A DNA stretch of 54,220 nt from Gammaproteobacteria bacterium. Lineage in GTDB: Bacteria; Pseudomonadota; Gammaproteobacteria; Steroidobacterales; Foliamicaceae. Under the pieces are notes generated by a model that was given only the letters and a program-made list of their open reading frames with translations, had not been told where the DNA came from and searched no databases. Positions within the stretch are counted from its first letter, which is position 1. Every line of letters begins with the position of its first letter. Position numbers and translations under genes: made by a program. Of this stretch, positions 8,251 through 16,774 are shown one piece after another. The stretch lies in contig JAPOWV010000080.1 in NCBI GenBank assembly GCA_026707445.1, positions 1 to 54,220 on the forward strand, written 5' to 3'.

Positions 8251-9332
8251 AAGCTGCGATCATCGGCTTGCCCAACGTAGGCAAGTCCACGCTCTTCAAC
8301 ACTTTGGCCGCCGCGCAGGTCCCCACCGAGAACCGGCCCTTCTGCACCATTGATCCGAACGTCGCGCGGGTGCCGATCCCCGATCCGCGTCTGGACGCGG
8401 TGGCCGACGCATCCGGCATGCAGCGCAAGGTCTATGCCACGCTTGAACTCATTGACGTGGCCGGCCTGGTGAAGGGGGCGTCGCGCGGCGAGGGGCTGGG
8501 CAACCGCTTCCTCGCCCAGGTGCGAGAGGCCGACGCCGCGGTGCACGTGCTGCGCTGCTTCGAGTCCGGGCGCGTAACGCACGTGTCGGGCGCCGTCGAT
8601 CCGGTCGATGACGCCGAGACCGTCAACACCGAACTGATGCTGGCCGACCTGGCCACGCTGGAGCGCGCCCTGGACTCCGCGCGCCGCCGCGCCAAGTCCG
8701 GCGATCCGGACCTGAAAAAGCGCGTCGAAGAACTCGAGGCCCTCTGCAACCACCTGGGGAGGGAGGTCGCGAGCCCTGGGAGGGAGGACGTCCCGTCCTC
8801 CCCTGGGCGCGAAGGCGGCTCCGCCTTCGTGGAGGGCGGGACGCCCTCCCTCCTGACCCGAATGCCCACGCTCTACGCCCTCAACGTCGCCGAAGAACAC
8901 ATAGCAAAAGGCGGCCAAGCCGACCTCGCCGAGGAATATGCCGCAAAACGCGGCAAACCCGCCGTTCGCGTCACCGCGCAGCTCGAATCCGAGCTCGCCG
9001 CGATGCCGCAGGAAGAGCAGCAGGACCTGCGCAAGGGACTCGGCCTCCCGCACGAAACCCTGCAGCGCTTCATGCAGGCGCTAAGCACCCTCCTCAACCT
9101 CAACACCTTCTTCACCGCGGGCCCCTCCGAGGCCCGCGCCTGGCTGATCCCGAACGGCGCCACCGCCCACTACGCCGCAGGCCGCGTACACACCGATTTT
9201 CAGCAGCGCTTCGTGCGCGCCGAAGTCACGCCCTGGCGCGACTTCGCCCGCACCCCGCAGCCGCACCCCGCCCTGAAGGGCCGCGACTACGAAGTCCGCG
9301 ACGGCGACGTCCTCCACTTCCGCGCCGGCTGA
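8247..9332 (+). CDS. ychF: Ribosome-binding P-loop ATPase YchF
   Basis: Obg-related, redox-sensitive ATPase. The G1 motif GLPNVGKST is at residues 7-15, DVAGLVKGASRGEGLGN at about 70-86, and the TGS domain in the last 85 residues (FFTAGPSEARAW, AAGRVHTDF, VRDGDVLHFRAG). The start is a GTG overlapping the pth stop. Residues 171-206 do not resemble the family: instead of the helical linker of E. coli YchF, a Gly/Pro/Ser-rich stretch is encoded by a palindromic dispersed repeat. Total length (361) stays near normal because the repeat replaced native sequence. The frame remains open, so the protein is probably made, but the altered segment joins the coiled coil back to the G domain. Confidence 0.93.
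   Translation: MKAAIIGLPNVGKSTLFNTLAAAQVPTENRPFCTIDPNVARVPIPDPRLDAVADASGMQRKVYATLELIDVAGLVKGASRGEGLGNRFLAQVREADAAVHVLRCFESGRVTHVSGAVDPVDDAETVNTELMLADLATLERALDSARRRAKSGDPDLKKRVEELEALCNHLGREVASPGREDVPSSPGREGGSAFVEGGTPSLLTRMPTLYALNVAEEHIAKGGQADLAEEYAAKRGKPAVRVTAQLESELAAMPQEEQQDLRKGLGLPHETLQRFMQALSTLLNLNTFFTAGPSEARAWLIPNGATAHYAAGRVHTDFQQRFVRAEVTPWRDFARTPQPHPALKGRDYEVRDGDVLHFRAG
8757..8856. repeat. Compound palindromic repeat inside ychF
   Basis: Three GC palindromes lie side by side: GGAGGACGTCCCGTCCTCC near 8785-8804, a GAAGGCGGCTCCGCCTTC unit near 8810-8828, and GAGGGCGGGACGCCCTC near 8832-8849. The same units recur between genes elsewhere in this window (15.45, 29.8, 32.3, 40.9, 45.5 and 46.9 kb). 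Here they are in frame within a conserved gene. Confidence 0.85.
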
Positions 9333-9346
9333 GCAGTGCGCCCGCG

Positions 9347-9352
9347 TATAAT
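9347..9352 (+). promoter_or_regulatory. Candidate -10 element for the 9383 gene
   Basis: A perfect TATAAT lies 31 bases before the ATG at 9383 and just after the ychF stop, and a GGAGG ribosome-binding site follows. No good -35 hexamer is visible at normal spacing. Confidence 0.4.
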
Positions 9353-9382
9353 GGGCCAATCGCATATCACGGAGGATTACAA

Positions 9383-9805
9383 ATGGAGTTACAGGGATTT
9401 GACACATTGGAAGCCACCCGCATTCTCGAAGGCTCCGGCATGGACACCGAGCAGGCCGAAGCGGTGGTGCTTGTGGTGAAATCGGGAGCGGAGAACCGAG
9501 CCATGCAAGCGGATATCACGACCATCAAGTCGGACATCGTTGTTCTCAAGTCGGACGTAGGCGAACTCAAATCGGACGTCATTGTTCTCAAGTCGGATGT
9601 AGCCAAGCTCAAATCGGACATCGTTGTTCTCAAGTCGGATGTGTCCGAGCTAAAGGTGGATGTCGCATTGCTCAAATCGGACGTAGCTCAGATACGCAGC
9701 GATATGGTCACCCACGCCGACCTGCAACGATTGGAAAAGAAGATGCTGTTTGGCGGGCTGACCATTGCCGGCCTGCTCTTTGCAGCGCTCCGACTGCTAG
9801 CCTGA
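9383..9805 (+). CDS. DUF1640-like membrane-anchored coiled-coil protein
   Basis: A 140-residue protein in three parts. The N-terminal motif FDTLEATRILEGSGMDTEQA (6-25) recurs in several proteins of this window. A heptad-repeat coiled coil spans about 44-107, built from units such as VLKSDV and ELKSDV. A C-terminal transmembrane helix lies at 122-139. The architecture resembles DUF1640/CCDC90-type proteins, whose bacterial function is not established. ATG 9383 has a GGAGG site at good spacing and its own -10-like element. It lies just upstream of giant gene 1; relatives sit next to giant genes 2 and 3 as well, a repeated association that may be functional. Confidence 0.75.
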   Translation: MELQGFDTLEATRILEGSGMDTEQAEAVVLVVKSGAENRAMQADITTIKSDIVVLKSDVGELKSDVIVLKSDVAKLKSDIVVLKSDVSELKVDVALLKSDVAQIRSDMVTHADLQRLEKKMLFGGLTIAGLLFAALRLLA

Positions 9806-10282
9806 CTCCCCCCAATAGCCGGATGAATTGGGTTACAATGCCGCCGGACCAGGTTTTCAATGTAGGCAAAAGACTTGCCACAATTTCCTAAAGATGTTTC
9901 GCAAAAGTGTAGGGATTTCCCGAAAGCGATACCTCCCGGCGCGCAGCACGAAAACTTTTCGTGTAGAATCCTGCTCTACAGAGACAGTGATCCCGGAAAG
10001 CCCTTTGGAATTCCGGTGATCGGGGGGGAAAATGCAGCACTCACTAGGCCACGGCCGGTTAGTCGGGTGAAGCGGCAAACCGGTGTGATCGATTTGGGGG
10101 CCCCGTTCCGGGGAAGTGTGGATTCACTCATAGATTCGCCTATACATCGGAAACGTGTGTGCCCTATAATCCGCCCGATGGCTTGCTTGACAGGTCACGG
10201 AGTTATACTATTGCGTCATTCCGCCCGGGAGGGCTCGACCACATTTCAACCAATTGAACTTGCTCGGTAAGGAGGCAGGCTC
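9806..10282 (+). promoter_or_regulatory. 477-base non-coding leader before giant gene 1
   Basis: No credible gene is present. Visible elements are a hairpin CACGAAAACTTTTCGTG (9947-9963), immediately followed by TGTAG...CTACA (9962-9980), then GATC/CCGGAA...TTCCGG/GATC (9988-10022). A TATAAT lies at 10165-10170, and a TTGACA followed too closely by TATACT at about 10187-10209. The giant gene has a strong AAGGAGG site at 10269-10275. The promoter position is uncertain; the cluster of stem-loops suggests regulation at the RNA level or a protein-binding region. The first 80 bases after the stop at 9805 show no clear terminator. Confidence 0.45.
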
Positions 10283-13200
10283 ATGTCTAAGTCAGGAACC
10301 GTAATTCAACTCTTGCAGGCTCGCCTTGAAGGGGCGATACGTCGGCGCCGGGAAAACCCATCGCGTGCGGATATTCTTATCCTGCCCGCGCTGGCGCTCG
10401 CGCTGGACGCCTGCGGAGGCGGCGGGTCGCAAAGGCCGACTCCTCCTCCTCCCCCGCCTCCTCCGCCGCCGCCTCCTCCGCCGCCGCCTCCTCCTCCGGC
10501 AGCGACGATCATGGTGGGCGAAGCCTCCGCGGTGGATGAAAACGACGACGGCGCCATGGTCGCAACGGTAACGACCGAAAACGCCAGCGAAGTTACGGTT
10601 GATAACGACTACTTCGAAGTCGCCGACGGCAACCTGAAGCTGAAAGACGGCATGAGCCTCGACTTCGAGTCCGTCGAAGGCGGCATGATCGAACTTACCC
10701 TTACCGCCAGCGGCGACGGCGAGTCCGCCACCGCCATGGTCACGGTCACCGTCAACGACGTCAACGAAGCCCCCATGATCGAAGTGGCGGACGGCGAAAC
10801 ACCCGACGGCATGCGCGCCGCCTCGACGGTTGACGAGAATGTCGCCGGCGCCCTGTTGGGAGAGATCACGCTGTCCGACCCGGACTCGGGCCAGACGCAC
10901 ACGCTGTCCACCAGCAACAGCCGTTTCGTCACCAAGCAGGACGCCGAAGGCGGCTGGTGGCTCGCGCTCGCTGATGACGCCAGCCTGAACCACGAGGCCG
11001 GCGCAACAGTAACCGTCACCGTCACGGTTACGGACAGCGGCGATCCCGCCATGTCCGCCTCCACCGACGTAACCATCACGGTCAATGACATCAACGAAGC
11101 GCCCACCGTGACCGGCGAAGCCGGCAACGTAACGGGCGAGGCCGGCAAGGACATCAAGGCCGATCCGATCGATCTGCTCGCGCTGTTCAGCGATCCGGAC
11201 GAGGGCGACGCGCCGGTACGCTACGAACTGAGCGGCGCCCCCGACTGGCTGACGTTCAGCGTTGAGTTCGGCGAAGACGACGACGGCAACGATACGGCGC
11301 ACGGCATGGTCACGGGCAAAGCGCCCACCACCGGCCCCGACAGCGACGCCGCCCACAAGGTGACCCTTACCGCCACCGACGGAGGCGGCGCCGAAGCGTC
11401 AGTCAGCTTCTACGTGATCATTGATGACGGAAACGACGCGATCACCGATGTTGACTTTGTGGACAATGACGGCAACGTCGCCGTCGAAGCCGAGGTGGAC
11501 GAGAACGACGCCTCGGGCGTGGTGTTCGGCGAGATCAAGGTGCACGACCAGGACCACGCCATGCATCCGAGCGGCACGCACCTGATCCAGATACTGAAGG
11601 GCGCCGATCACGACGACAGTCCCAACGCTTCAGTGGATAGCCGCTTCGAAGTCAAGTACGACGACGCGGGCATCCCCTGGCTGGCGCTGAAGGCGGGGAT
11701 GTCCCTGGATCAGGAAATGGAGAACGGGTCCGTTGACGTGACCATCCGGGCGGTTGACCTGAACGGCGCGAAGCATGCTTCGGGGCCCAACAAGGGCGAC
11801 TTCATGGGCAACGTCGATTACCAGACCGTAACGATCCTCATCAACGACAAGAATGATGCGCCCAAGGCCAACACCATCGGCAACTGGTGGGTGACGGTCG
11901 AAGAAAACCTCCGGTCCGGCGATGTGACCAAGGGCAGTTGGCTGGACTTCGGTCTGGAGACCGGCACTGGCGATGCTGACAAGCCCGCCTTCACGGATGC
12001 CGATGGCGACAAGCTGACCTACTCCCTGTCCGGTCCCTCCTTCCTGGAGATCAACAAGACCTCCGGCGTAATCGAAAACAAGGCGGGTGGAGTGCCGGTG
12101 CGCGGCGTTCATCGAGTAACCGTTACCGCCACCGATCCGGACGGCGAGTCGGCCTCGGCCACCTTCCATCTGGCCGTTGCCTTTTCCGGCCCGGAAGATA
12201 ACTTCGAGGAAGACAACGAACCGCCGGAGATCCGGGTGACGTCCGAGGTGGATTACGACGAAGGTTCAGGCGAGCGGCGGGTCGCCACGTTCACCGTTAC
12301 GGACGACGACAACGATCTGGGCCATCACCCGTTTGCCTTGGACGGCAACACCGTTCGGATCACGGCAGTGGTGAACTCGGATGACGACGCCGACACCAAC
12401 AATACGACGGACCAAGCAGGCACTGCTACTGTCAACGAAGCTCAGGGCACGACGGGTTACGGAGGCGCTTTCCGGCTGTCCGATCCCGTCAAGAGCGGCG
12501 ACACCTGGACCTACCACGTGTACGTCCGCGACACCAACCCGAGCGCAAGGACGGACACGACGGACGTGCTGGACTACGAGGAAGTCGATCGGCTCACGAT
12601 CACCATCACGGCCAGCGACGGCGTGGCGGACGCGGTAACCGACGAAATCGAGATCCGCATCGACGACGTGAACGAAAAGCCGGAGGCTGATGCCATTGGG
12701 GATAACCCCGCTACCCGCGACAACGTCGAAAACGATTTCAATATTGCGTCCGGCACCTACGGCGTGCAACAGTCGGAAGCGCAAAAGGAAGTCTTGTACA
12801 TCAAGCTGGAGGATCTCTGGACTGATCCGGAGGGCGACGATGATCCGGATGACCTGGAGTACTCGTTGACCAAATCCGGCTCGTGGATCACCATTTTGCA
12901 TCAGCCCGGCGAATGGGGCGAGATCAAGGAAGGTCGGGATGGCCGTGACGGCACCGCCGACGACGTGGCCTGGAACAGCACCACCAACCAGACGGCCGTG
13001 GTTGTCGGCGACGACTCGGCCGAGCCTGGCGACCGTGAACTGGTGGCCATCATCGAGATCGACCGCACCGGAAGCAACAACGGCCAGGGCGACGAAGGCA
13101 GCTTCACGATCACCGCGCGCGACACGGACGGCGCAACCGGCAGCATGACCTACAAGATCACGCCCACCGACGAGAACCTTCCTCCCGTCAGGGCCGTAAC

Positions 13201-15385
13201 GCTTACCGGCAGCCCTCGCGAGGACGCCACTTTGCGCGCCACCTTCAACGACGACAAGGATCCCGATCTGGCCGGTTCCGCGACGCCCGCGGCGGTGCTG
13301 TACCAGTGGTTCCGGGTGGACGGCGACACGGAAACCCTGGTCCGTCAGAGCACCGGCAATACCTACCGGCTGACCCAGGCGGACGTTGGCGACAGCATCC
13401 GGGTGAAGGTCAAGTACTACGAGGTCTTCCAGGGCCAGCTCGTGGGGCTCGACACAAGCGCCGATCTGGACCCCGACACGGACGGAACCCAGATCAACGG
13501 GGCGACCACTTCACGGACGGTGTCCAACACGCCCGACAAGGGTGCGGGGCATGTCACGATCCTGGCCGACAGCAATGCGTTGACCATTACGGCGAGGGAT
13601 GTGCGCGTGACCGATGGCGATTATGCGGACGCTACGGCGAGCCCGCCCAATCCGCTTGGCGTGGTGCCGGATACCAGCCTGTCCTATTCGTGGGAGTGGT
13701 CCGATAACGGGCGTGGTGGCTGGACCGAAGTGCCGGCGTCTGCTGGCGCCGTGTCTGCGGATGGCCTGACACTGACGCTTGACAGTGACGGGGCGGGTAC
13801 TTCGGCTGCTGCGGCGGGCAACGGCCAAAGCAAGTACTACCGCGTGAAAGTGACCTACGACGCGGACAACATCGATACTCCTGATGTGGACGCCGCCGAC
13901 GAGGAGATGGAGAGCGTTTACAGCGATCCCATCCAGGTGTCCAACATACGCGACGCTACGGCAACCGCGCCCACGATTACCGGCAACGCTTTCCCGGGCG
14001 GCACGCTGAGCGTCAACGTGCCCAACACGTCGGTGCAGTGGCAGATGAGCCGCGGTACTGGCGATTGGATGGACATTCCGGGCGCCACCGGCAGCCTGAC
14101 CATCACGCAGGCGCATGCAGGCGCAAATATTCGCGCGGTGGTTTCCTACAACAGTACGAGTTCTGCCAGTCCGGGCGTCACGGCGGTGGTTGCGGTTAAC
14201 GCCAACGGCGGCACTGCGATTCCCGGCGGCACGACCGCGAGCGCTACTCCGGTCGCGGTGGGCAAGCACGACATCGAGGCCAGCGTGACCGGCACCGGAC
14301 ACGGTCCGACCGCCAGCAACAACGCGGGGCATAACCTCTCGCTCACGCACACGGTTCCGCTGGCCAGCCTGTTCCAGGATCCCGATGGCCCGCGCATCAG
14401 CTTCACGGCCGCTGCGGGTACGGACTCGGGCCTGGGCGCCAACAGCGGATCGGGCACCACCTATGTGTTCGATCAGGCTGCCGGCGGCGTGCTGATATTC
14501 GAGGCGAGCACCGGCAAGCTCACGTTCAACAGCGACGTTTACCGGACGCACGATGGCACACCCGCCGACGGCGCGGGCAACGTCATTACGCTGAACATCA
14601 CCGCCAGCGACGGGACCAACACCAGCACGACCACTGCGGCTGTGAACCTCCGGATCAACGTGGCCCCGACCGACATCTGGTTTGCGGCCGCCGCAGATAC
14701 CGCCGACGACGCAGCGGAGGCCACCACCGTAGTGACTGTGAACGAGCATGTCGGAGCTGCCGCGGCGCCAACGGCAGGCATGGTCATTGCCCATGTGAAC
14801 GTTCAGGACCAGAATTCGGACACGCACAAGTCCGGATTCGGAACCCACGACGTCACTGTTTCGGGCGATGACCGGTTCATGATCACGAACACCGGCAACG
14901 GCAAGACGGATGGCAACGGAGCCGATGGCAGTCCGGACGGTAGTACCTGGGAGGTGCGTCTGAAGGGAGGCCAAAAGCTGGACTTCGAAACGCAGAAGGA
15001 CATGGATCCGGTTACGGCTGGAAAGCAGATCGTGCTTACCCTTACGGCCACCGATGGCGGAGGTCTGAGCACCCCGCCGGGAGCGGCAAACGCGATCAAG
15101 CTCACCATTACGGTCAGTGATGTTGAAGCAGGTGACAGGAATCAACCGACGGCGCCGACGCCGAACGACGTGCCGGGCCTGACGGACGATGAGACCACGG
15201 ATCCGGATAACGAAAGGGAAGACGACACCACGGACGACGATGCGGACGGCGGCTCGCACCCGCCGCCTCCGGGCACGTCGATCGGCGGCATCATCGAGGA
15301 CTTCGTTGACAACATGGACACCTTCGAACAGGACCTGCTCGAAGACTTCATGCTGATCATCGACGACGGCATCGACATCGCCTAA
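10283..15385 (+). CDS. Giant cadherin/Ig-like surface protein (complete copy 1)
   Basis: A 1700-residue acidic repeat protein, probably surface-exposed or secreted and calcium-binding. N-terminus: a basic stretch (IRRRRENPSR), then a short hydrophobic run ILILPALALALDAC that could be a lipobox or an export/retention signal, then GGGGS and 19 prolines (about 54-72). Then come many cadherin-like and dystroglycan-type repeats with VDENDDG, TVTVTVNDVNEAP and DPDGE motifs. Ig-like segments with VQWQ...IPGATGSLTITQAHAG follow near 1250-1290. The tail GGIIEDFVDNMD to IDDGIDIA is acidic and ends hydrophobic, like type I secretion signals. ATG 10283 has an AAGGAGG site. It is the only one of the three copies with a start and leader. 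Export by the secretion operon at 41-45 kb is inference. Confidence 0.85.
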   Translation: MSKSGTVIQLLQARLEGAIRRRRENPSRADILILPALALALDACGGGGSQRPTPPPPPPPPPPPPPPPPPPPAATIMVGEASAVDENDDGAMVATVTTENASEVTVDNDYFEVADGNLKLKDGMSLDFESVEGGMIELTLTASGDGESATAMVTVTVNDVNEAPMIEVADGETPDGMRAASTVDENVAGALLGEITLSDPDSGQTHTLSTSNSRFVTKQDAEGGWWLALADDASLNHEAGATVTVTVTVTDSGDPAMSASTDVTITVNDINEAPTVTGEAGNVTGEAGKDIKADPIDLLALFSDPDEGDAPVRYELSGAPDWLTFSVEFGEDDDGNDTAHGMVTGKAPTTGPDSDAAHKVTLTATDGGGAEASVSFYVIIDDGNDAITDVDFVDNDGNVAVEAEVDENDASGVVFGEIKVHDQDHAMHPSGTHLIQILKGADHDDSPNASVDSRFEVKYDDAGIPWLALKAGMSLDQEMENGSVDVTIRAVDLNGAKHASGPNKGDFMGNVDYQTVTILINDKNDAPKANTIGNWWVTVEENLRSGDVTKGSWLDFGLETGTGDADKPAFTDADGDKLTYSLSGPSFLEINKTSGVIENKAGGVPVRGVHRVTVTATDPDGESASATFHLAVAFSGPEDNFEEDNEPPEIRVTSEVDYDEGSGERRVATFTVTDDDNDLGHHPFALDGNTVRITAVVNSDDDADTNNTTDQAGTATVNEAQGTTGYGGAFRLSDPVKSGDTWTYHVYVRDTNPSARTDTTDVLDYEEVDRLTITITASDGVADAVTDEIEIRIDDVNEKPEADAIGDNPATRDNVENDFNIASGTYGVQQSEAQKEVLYIKLEDLWTDPEGDDDPDDLEYSLTKSGSWITILHQPGEWGEIKEGRDGRDGTADDVAWNSTTNQTAVVVGDDSAEPGDRELVAIIEIDRTGSNNGQGDEGSFTITARDTDGATGSMTYKITPTDENLPPVRAVTLTGSPREDATLRATFNDDKDPDLAGSATPAAVLYQWFRVDGDTETLVRQSTGNTYRLTQADVGDSIRVKVKYYEVFQGQLVGLDTSADLDPDTDGTQINGATTSRTVSNTPDKGAGHVTILADSNALTITARDVRVTDGDYADATASPPNPLGVVPDTSLSYSWEWSDNGRGGWTEVPASAGAVSADGLTLTLDSDGAGTSAAAAGNGQSKYYRVKVTYDADNIDTPDVDAADEEMESVYSDPIQVSNIRDATATAPTITGNAFPGGTLSVNVPNTSVQWQMSRGTGDWMDIPGATGSLTITQAHAGANIRAVVSYNSTSSASPGVTAVVAVNANGGTAIPGGTTASATPVAVGKHDIEASVTGTGHGPTASNNAGHNLSLTHTVPLASLFQDPDGPRISFTAAAGTDSGLGANSGSGTTYVFDQAAGGVLIFEASTGKLTFNSDVYRTHDGTPADGAGNVITLNITASDGTNTSTTTAAVNLRINVAPTDIWFAAAADTADDAAEATTVVTVNEHVGAAAAPTAGMVIAHVNVQDQNSDTHKSGFGTHDVTVSGDDRFMITNTGNGKTDGNGADGSPDGSTWEVRLKGGQKLDFETQKDMDPVTAGKQIVLTLTATDGGGLSTPPGAANAIKLTITVSDVEAGDRNQPTAPTPNDVPGLTDDETTDPDNEREDDTTDDDADGGSHPPPPGTSIGGIIEDFVDNMDTFEQDLLEDFMLIIDDGIDIA
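10442..10498 (+). repeat. CCN codon tract (19 prolines) in giant gene 1
   Basis: Nineteen consecutive proline codons, mostly CCT and CCG. The equivalent tract has 17 codons in giant gene 2 (24171-24221) and 18 in giant gene 3 (37542-37595, minus strand). Upstream of the tract gene 1 shares nothing with the other two; downstream they are homologous. The tract is therefore the left boundary of shared sequence and a plausible crossover or slippage site. Confidence 0.9.
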
Positions 15386-15393
15386 AACCCCCC

Positions 15394-15442
15394 GCAACTC
15401 TACAGTTGCAGCGAGGCGGGCTTAAATGCCCGCCTCGTTTTT
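15394..15442 (+). terminator. Double-hairpin terminator of giant gene 1
   Basis: A small hairpin GCAACT/AGTTGC (15394-15409) precedes a nine-pair stem GAGGCGGGC/GCCCGCCTC (15413-15436) followed by GTTTTT. The same two-hairpin arrangement follows giant genes 2 and 3, so it belongs to the shared cassette. Confidence 0.9.
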
Positions 15443-15446
15443 GTAC

Positions 15447-15478
15447 CCCCTGGGGGGAGGGCGTCCCGCCCTCCCCAA
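15447..15478. repeat. GC palindrome copy after giant gene 1
   Basis: GGGGGGAGGGCGTCCCGCCC and its symmetric right side form a copy of the dispersed palindrome family directly after the terminator. Confidence 0.8.
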
Positions 15479-15549
15479 CCCAATGGCTTCGGGCACTGCC
15501 TGAAGCGTGTGAAGTCGCCGAGGTCGCACGCTCCACGGACGACACGCGT

Positions 15550-15915
15550 TTGCCGCCAAAAGCGCGGCTGGGCATTGGAATTTTCGTCCGGCATCTGGCG
15601 GAGACGCAGTTTCCGCCTGTCTCTCGTCTAATTCTATATGGCAGCCACGCAAGGGACGATTTTCACCCGGACAGCGATGTGGACTTGGCGATCGTTCTGG
15701 CAGGAGATGCGCCTCCGGAAAATGCCGGCAGCGAGGCTTTGCGGTTGACTCATGCTCTGACGGAGGCCGATGTCGCCAGCATTGATGAAACCAATATTCT
15801 CGTTGAGCCGGTTATCTTGTGGGAGAGCGATCTGCTACAGTCGGAAAAACACAAACGCCCATCCTTCTACCGGAATATTCTGGCGGATGGAATTCGTATT
15901 ACCCCGGCGCTTTGA
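15550..15915 (+). CDS. MNT-type nucleotidyltransferase (MNT/HEPN system)
   Basis: A 121-residue minimal nucleotidyltransferase, the antitoxin or AMP-transferase partner of HEPN toxins. The active-site motif GSHARDDFHPDSDVDLAI (31-48) carries the paired aspartates D43 and D45. The open frame extends upstream through the giant-gene terminator and the palindromic repeat, which cannot be native coding sequence, so I chose TTG 15550. This gives MPPKARLGIGIFVRHL and a typical domain length. The stop overlaps the start of a truncated HEPN partner by four bases. With the partner broken, this gene may be an orphan antitoxin. Confidence 0.8.
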   Translation: MPPKARLGIGIFVRHLAETQFPPVSRLILYGSHARDDFHPDSDVDLAIVLAGDAPPENAGSEALRLTHALTEADVASIDETNILVEPVILWESDLLQSEKHKRPSFYRNILADGIRITPAL

Positions 15916-16055
15916 ACGCCAAGCAGAAACAGCGCTGGAACAAGAGTCAGCGAGCACTGAGAGACGCCAGGAAAGCGTTGGAAGGAAATGACCCATCTCC
16001 AAACAATGCTGCTAACCGGGCCTACTATGCAGCGCAGCATGCTGACGTTGGTTGA
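15912..16055 (+). pseudogene. Truncated HEPN-domain partner
   Basis: The frame opening at TTG 15912 encodes 47 residues: basic helix RWNKSQRALRDARKALEG and NRAYYAAQHA, which match the first two helices of HEPN proteins. It ends abruptly at a TGA where about 70-90 more residues, including the catalytic RxxxxH motif, are normal. The following 30 bases do not continue the family in another frame. The next gene (VapB) begins at 16089, so the HEPN 3' part appears to have been replaced. Confidence 0.7.
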
Positions 16056-16088
16056 CATCATGATGCTTCGCTCGTAGCATCACGAGTC

Positions 16089-16334
16089 ATGCGTACCACT
16101 TTGACACTTGATGAAGATGTGGCGGCCAGCCTGCGCCATGAGATGATCCGCACAGGCGCCGGAATGAAAGAGGTGGTGAATACGTTTCTTCGCCGCGGTC
16201 TGGAGGCTCCCAGGGCGGAGGAGATCGCGCGACCATTTGCCGTTCAAGCGCAATCCATGGGATTGAAGCCGGGAATGGACGTGGACGACGTCGCCGGACT
16301 GCTCGACTTTCTCGATGGGCCCGCGCGTCGTTGA
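16089..16334 (+). CDS. VapB-type antitoxin
   Basis: An 81-residue protein beginning MRTTLTLDEDVAASLRHEM, typical of the ribbon-helix-helix N-terminus of VapB-like antitoxins that bind their own promoter. The C-terminal part (LKPGMDVDDVAGLLDFLDG) would wrap the toxin. It overlaps the PIN-domain toxin gene by four bases. No clear ribosome-binding site is visible. The short gap upstream (16056-16088) contains CATGATGCTTCGCTCGTAGCATCATG-like symmetry, ATGATGC/GCATCA, that may be the operator. Confidence 0.8.
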   Translation: MRTTLTLDEDVAASLRHEMIRTGAGMKEVVNTFLRRGLEAPRAEEIARPFAVQAQSMGLKPGMDVDDVAGLLDFLDGPARR

Positions 16335-16774
16335 TCCTGGTTGACGCTAATGTGCTGCTGTACGCGTATGATCGCGACAGCCCGCACCACGAGGCCTCAA
16401 GACGCTGGCTGGAAGCCCAGTTTTCCGCCGGTCAGCCGCTCCGGTTCGCCCTGATCACGCTGCTGGCGTTTGTCCGAATCGCTTCGGACCGCCGCGTATA
16501 CGCACAGCCGTTCTCCCCGCGGAAAGCGTGCGAGCTTGTACAGGAATGGCTTGCGCAACCCAATGCGCGCCTTCTGCAGCCGGGCGCGCGCGCCTGGAAA
16601 CTCTTGAGCCGACTGTGCGATAAGGGCCAGGCAAAAGGCGTAATGGTGATGGATGCTCATCTCGCTGCCCTCGCGCAGGAACATGGCGCCAGCATAGCCA
16701 CAACCGACCGCGACTTTGCGCGCTTTCCAGACCTCAAACTCACGAATCCCGTTCGCGACGCGTCCCCGGATTGA
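16331..16774 (+). CDS. VapC-type PIN-domain ribonuclease toxin
   Basis: A 147-residue PIN-domain protein. D5 in ILVDANVLLYAYD, D108 in VMDAHLAALA, and D126 and D128 in TTDRDFARFPDLKL fit the metal-binding acidic cluster. In the related subgroup the second acidic residue sits in a TELGFLR-like motif; here the segment is TLLAFVR with Leu44, so one catalytic acid may be missing and activity reduced. That alignment is by eye. The TTG start overlaps the antitoxin stop (TTGA), typical of coupled translation. Toxins of this family cleave tRNA or rRNA. Confidence 0.85.
   Translation: MILVDANVLLYAYDRDSPHHEASRRWLEAQFSAGQPLRFALITLLAFVRIASDRRVYAQPFSPRKACELVQEWLAQPNARLLQPGARAWKLLSRLCDKGQAKGVMVMDAHLAALAQEHGASIATTDRDFARFPDLKLTNPVRDASPD

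Noticed and set aside
10020..10110. Possible riboswitch in the giant-gene leader (GGCAAACCGG segment)
   Set aside because: It lacks the conserved cores of the cyclic-di-GMP and cobalamin classes that I compared by eye; only unassigned stem-loops can be claimed.
12381..15397. Long antisense frames opposite giant gene 1, and the same opposite genes 2 and 3
   Set aside because: Compositional shadows of the acidic repeat genes; no start signals or domains.
15406..15549. Long N-terminal extension of the MNT nucleotidyltransferase
   Set aside because: It translates the giant-gene terminator and the GC palindrome, so it is not native coding sequence.
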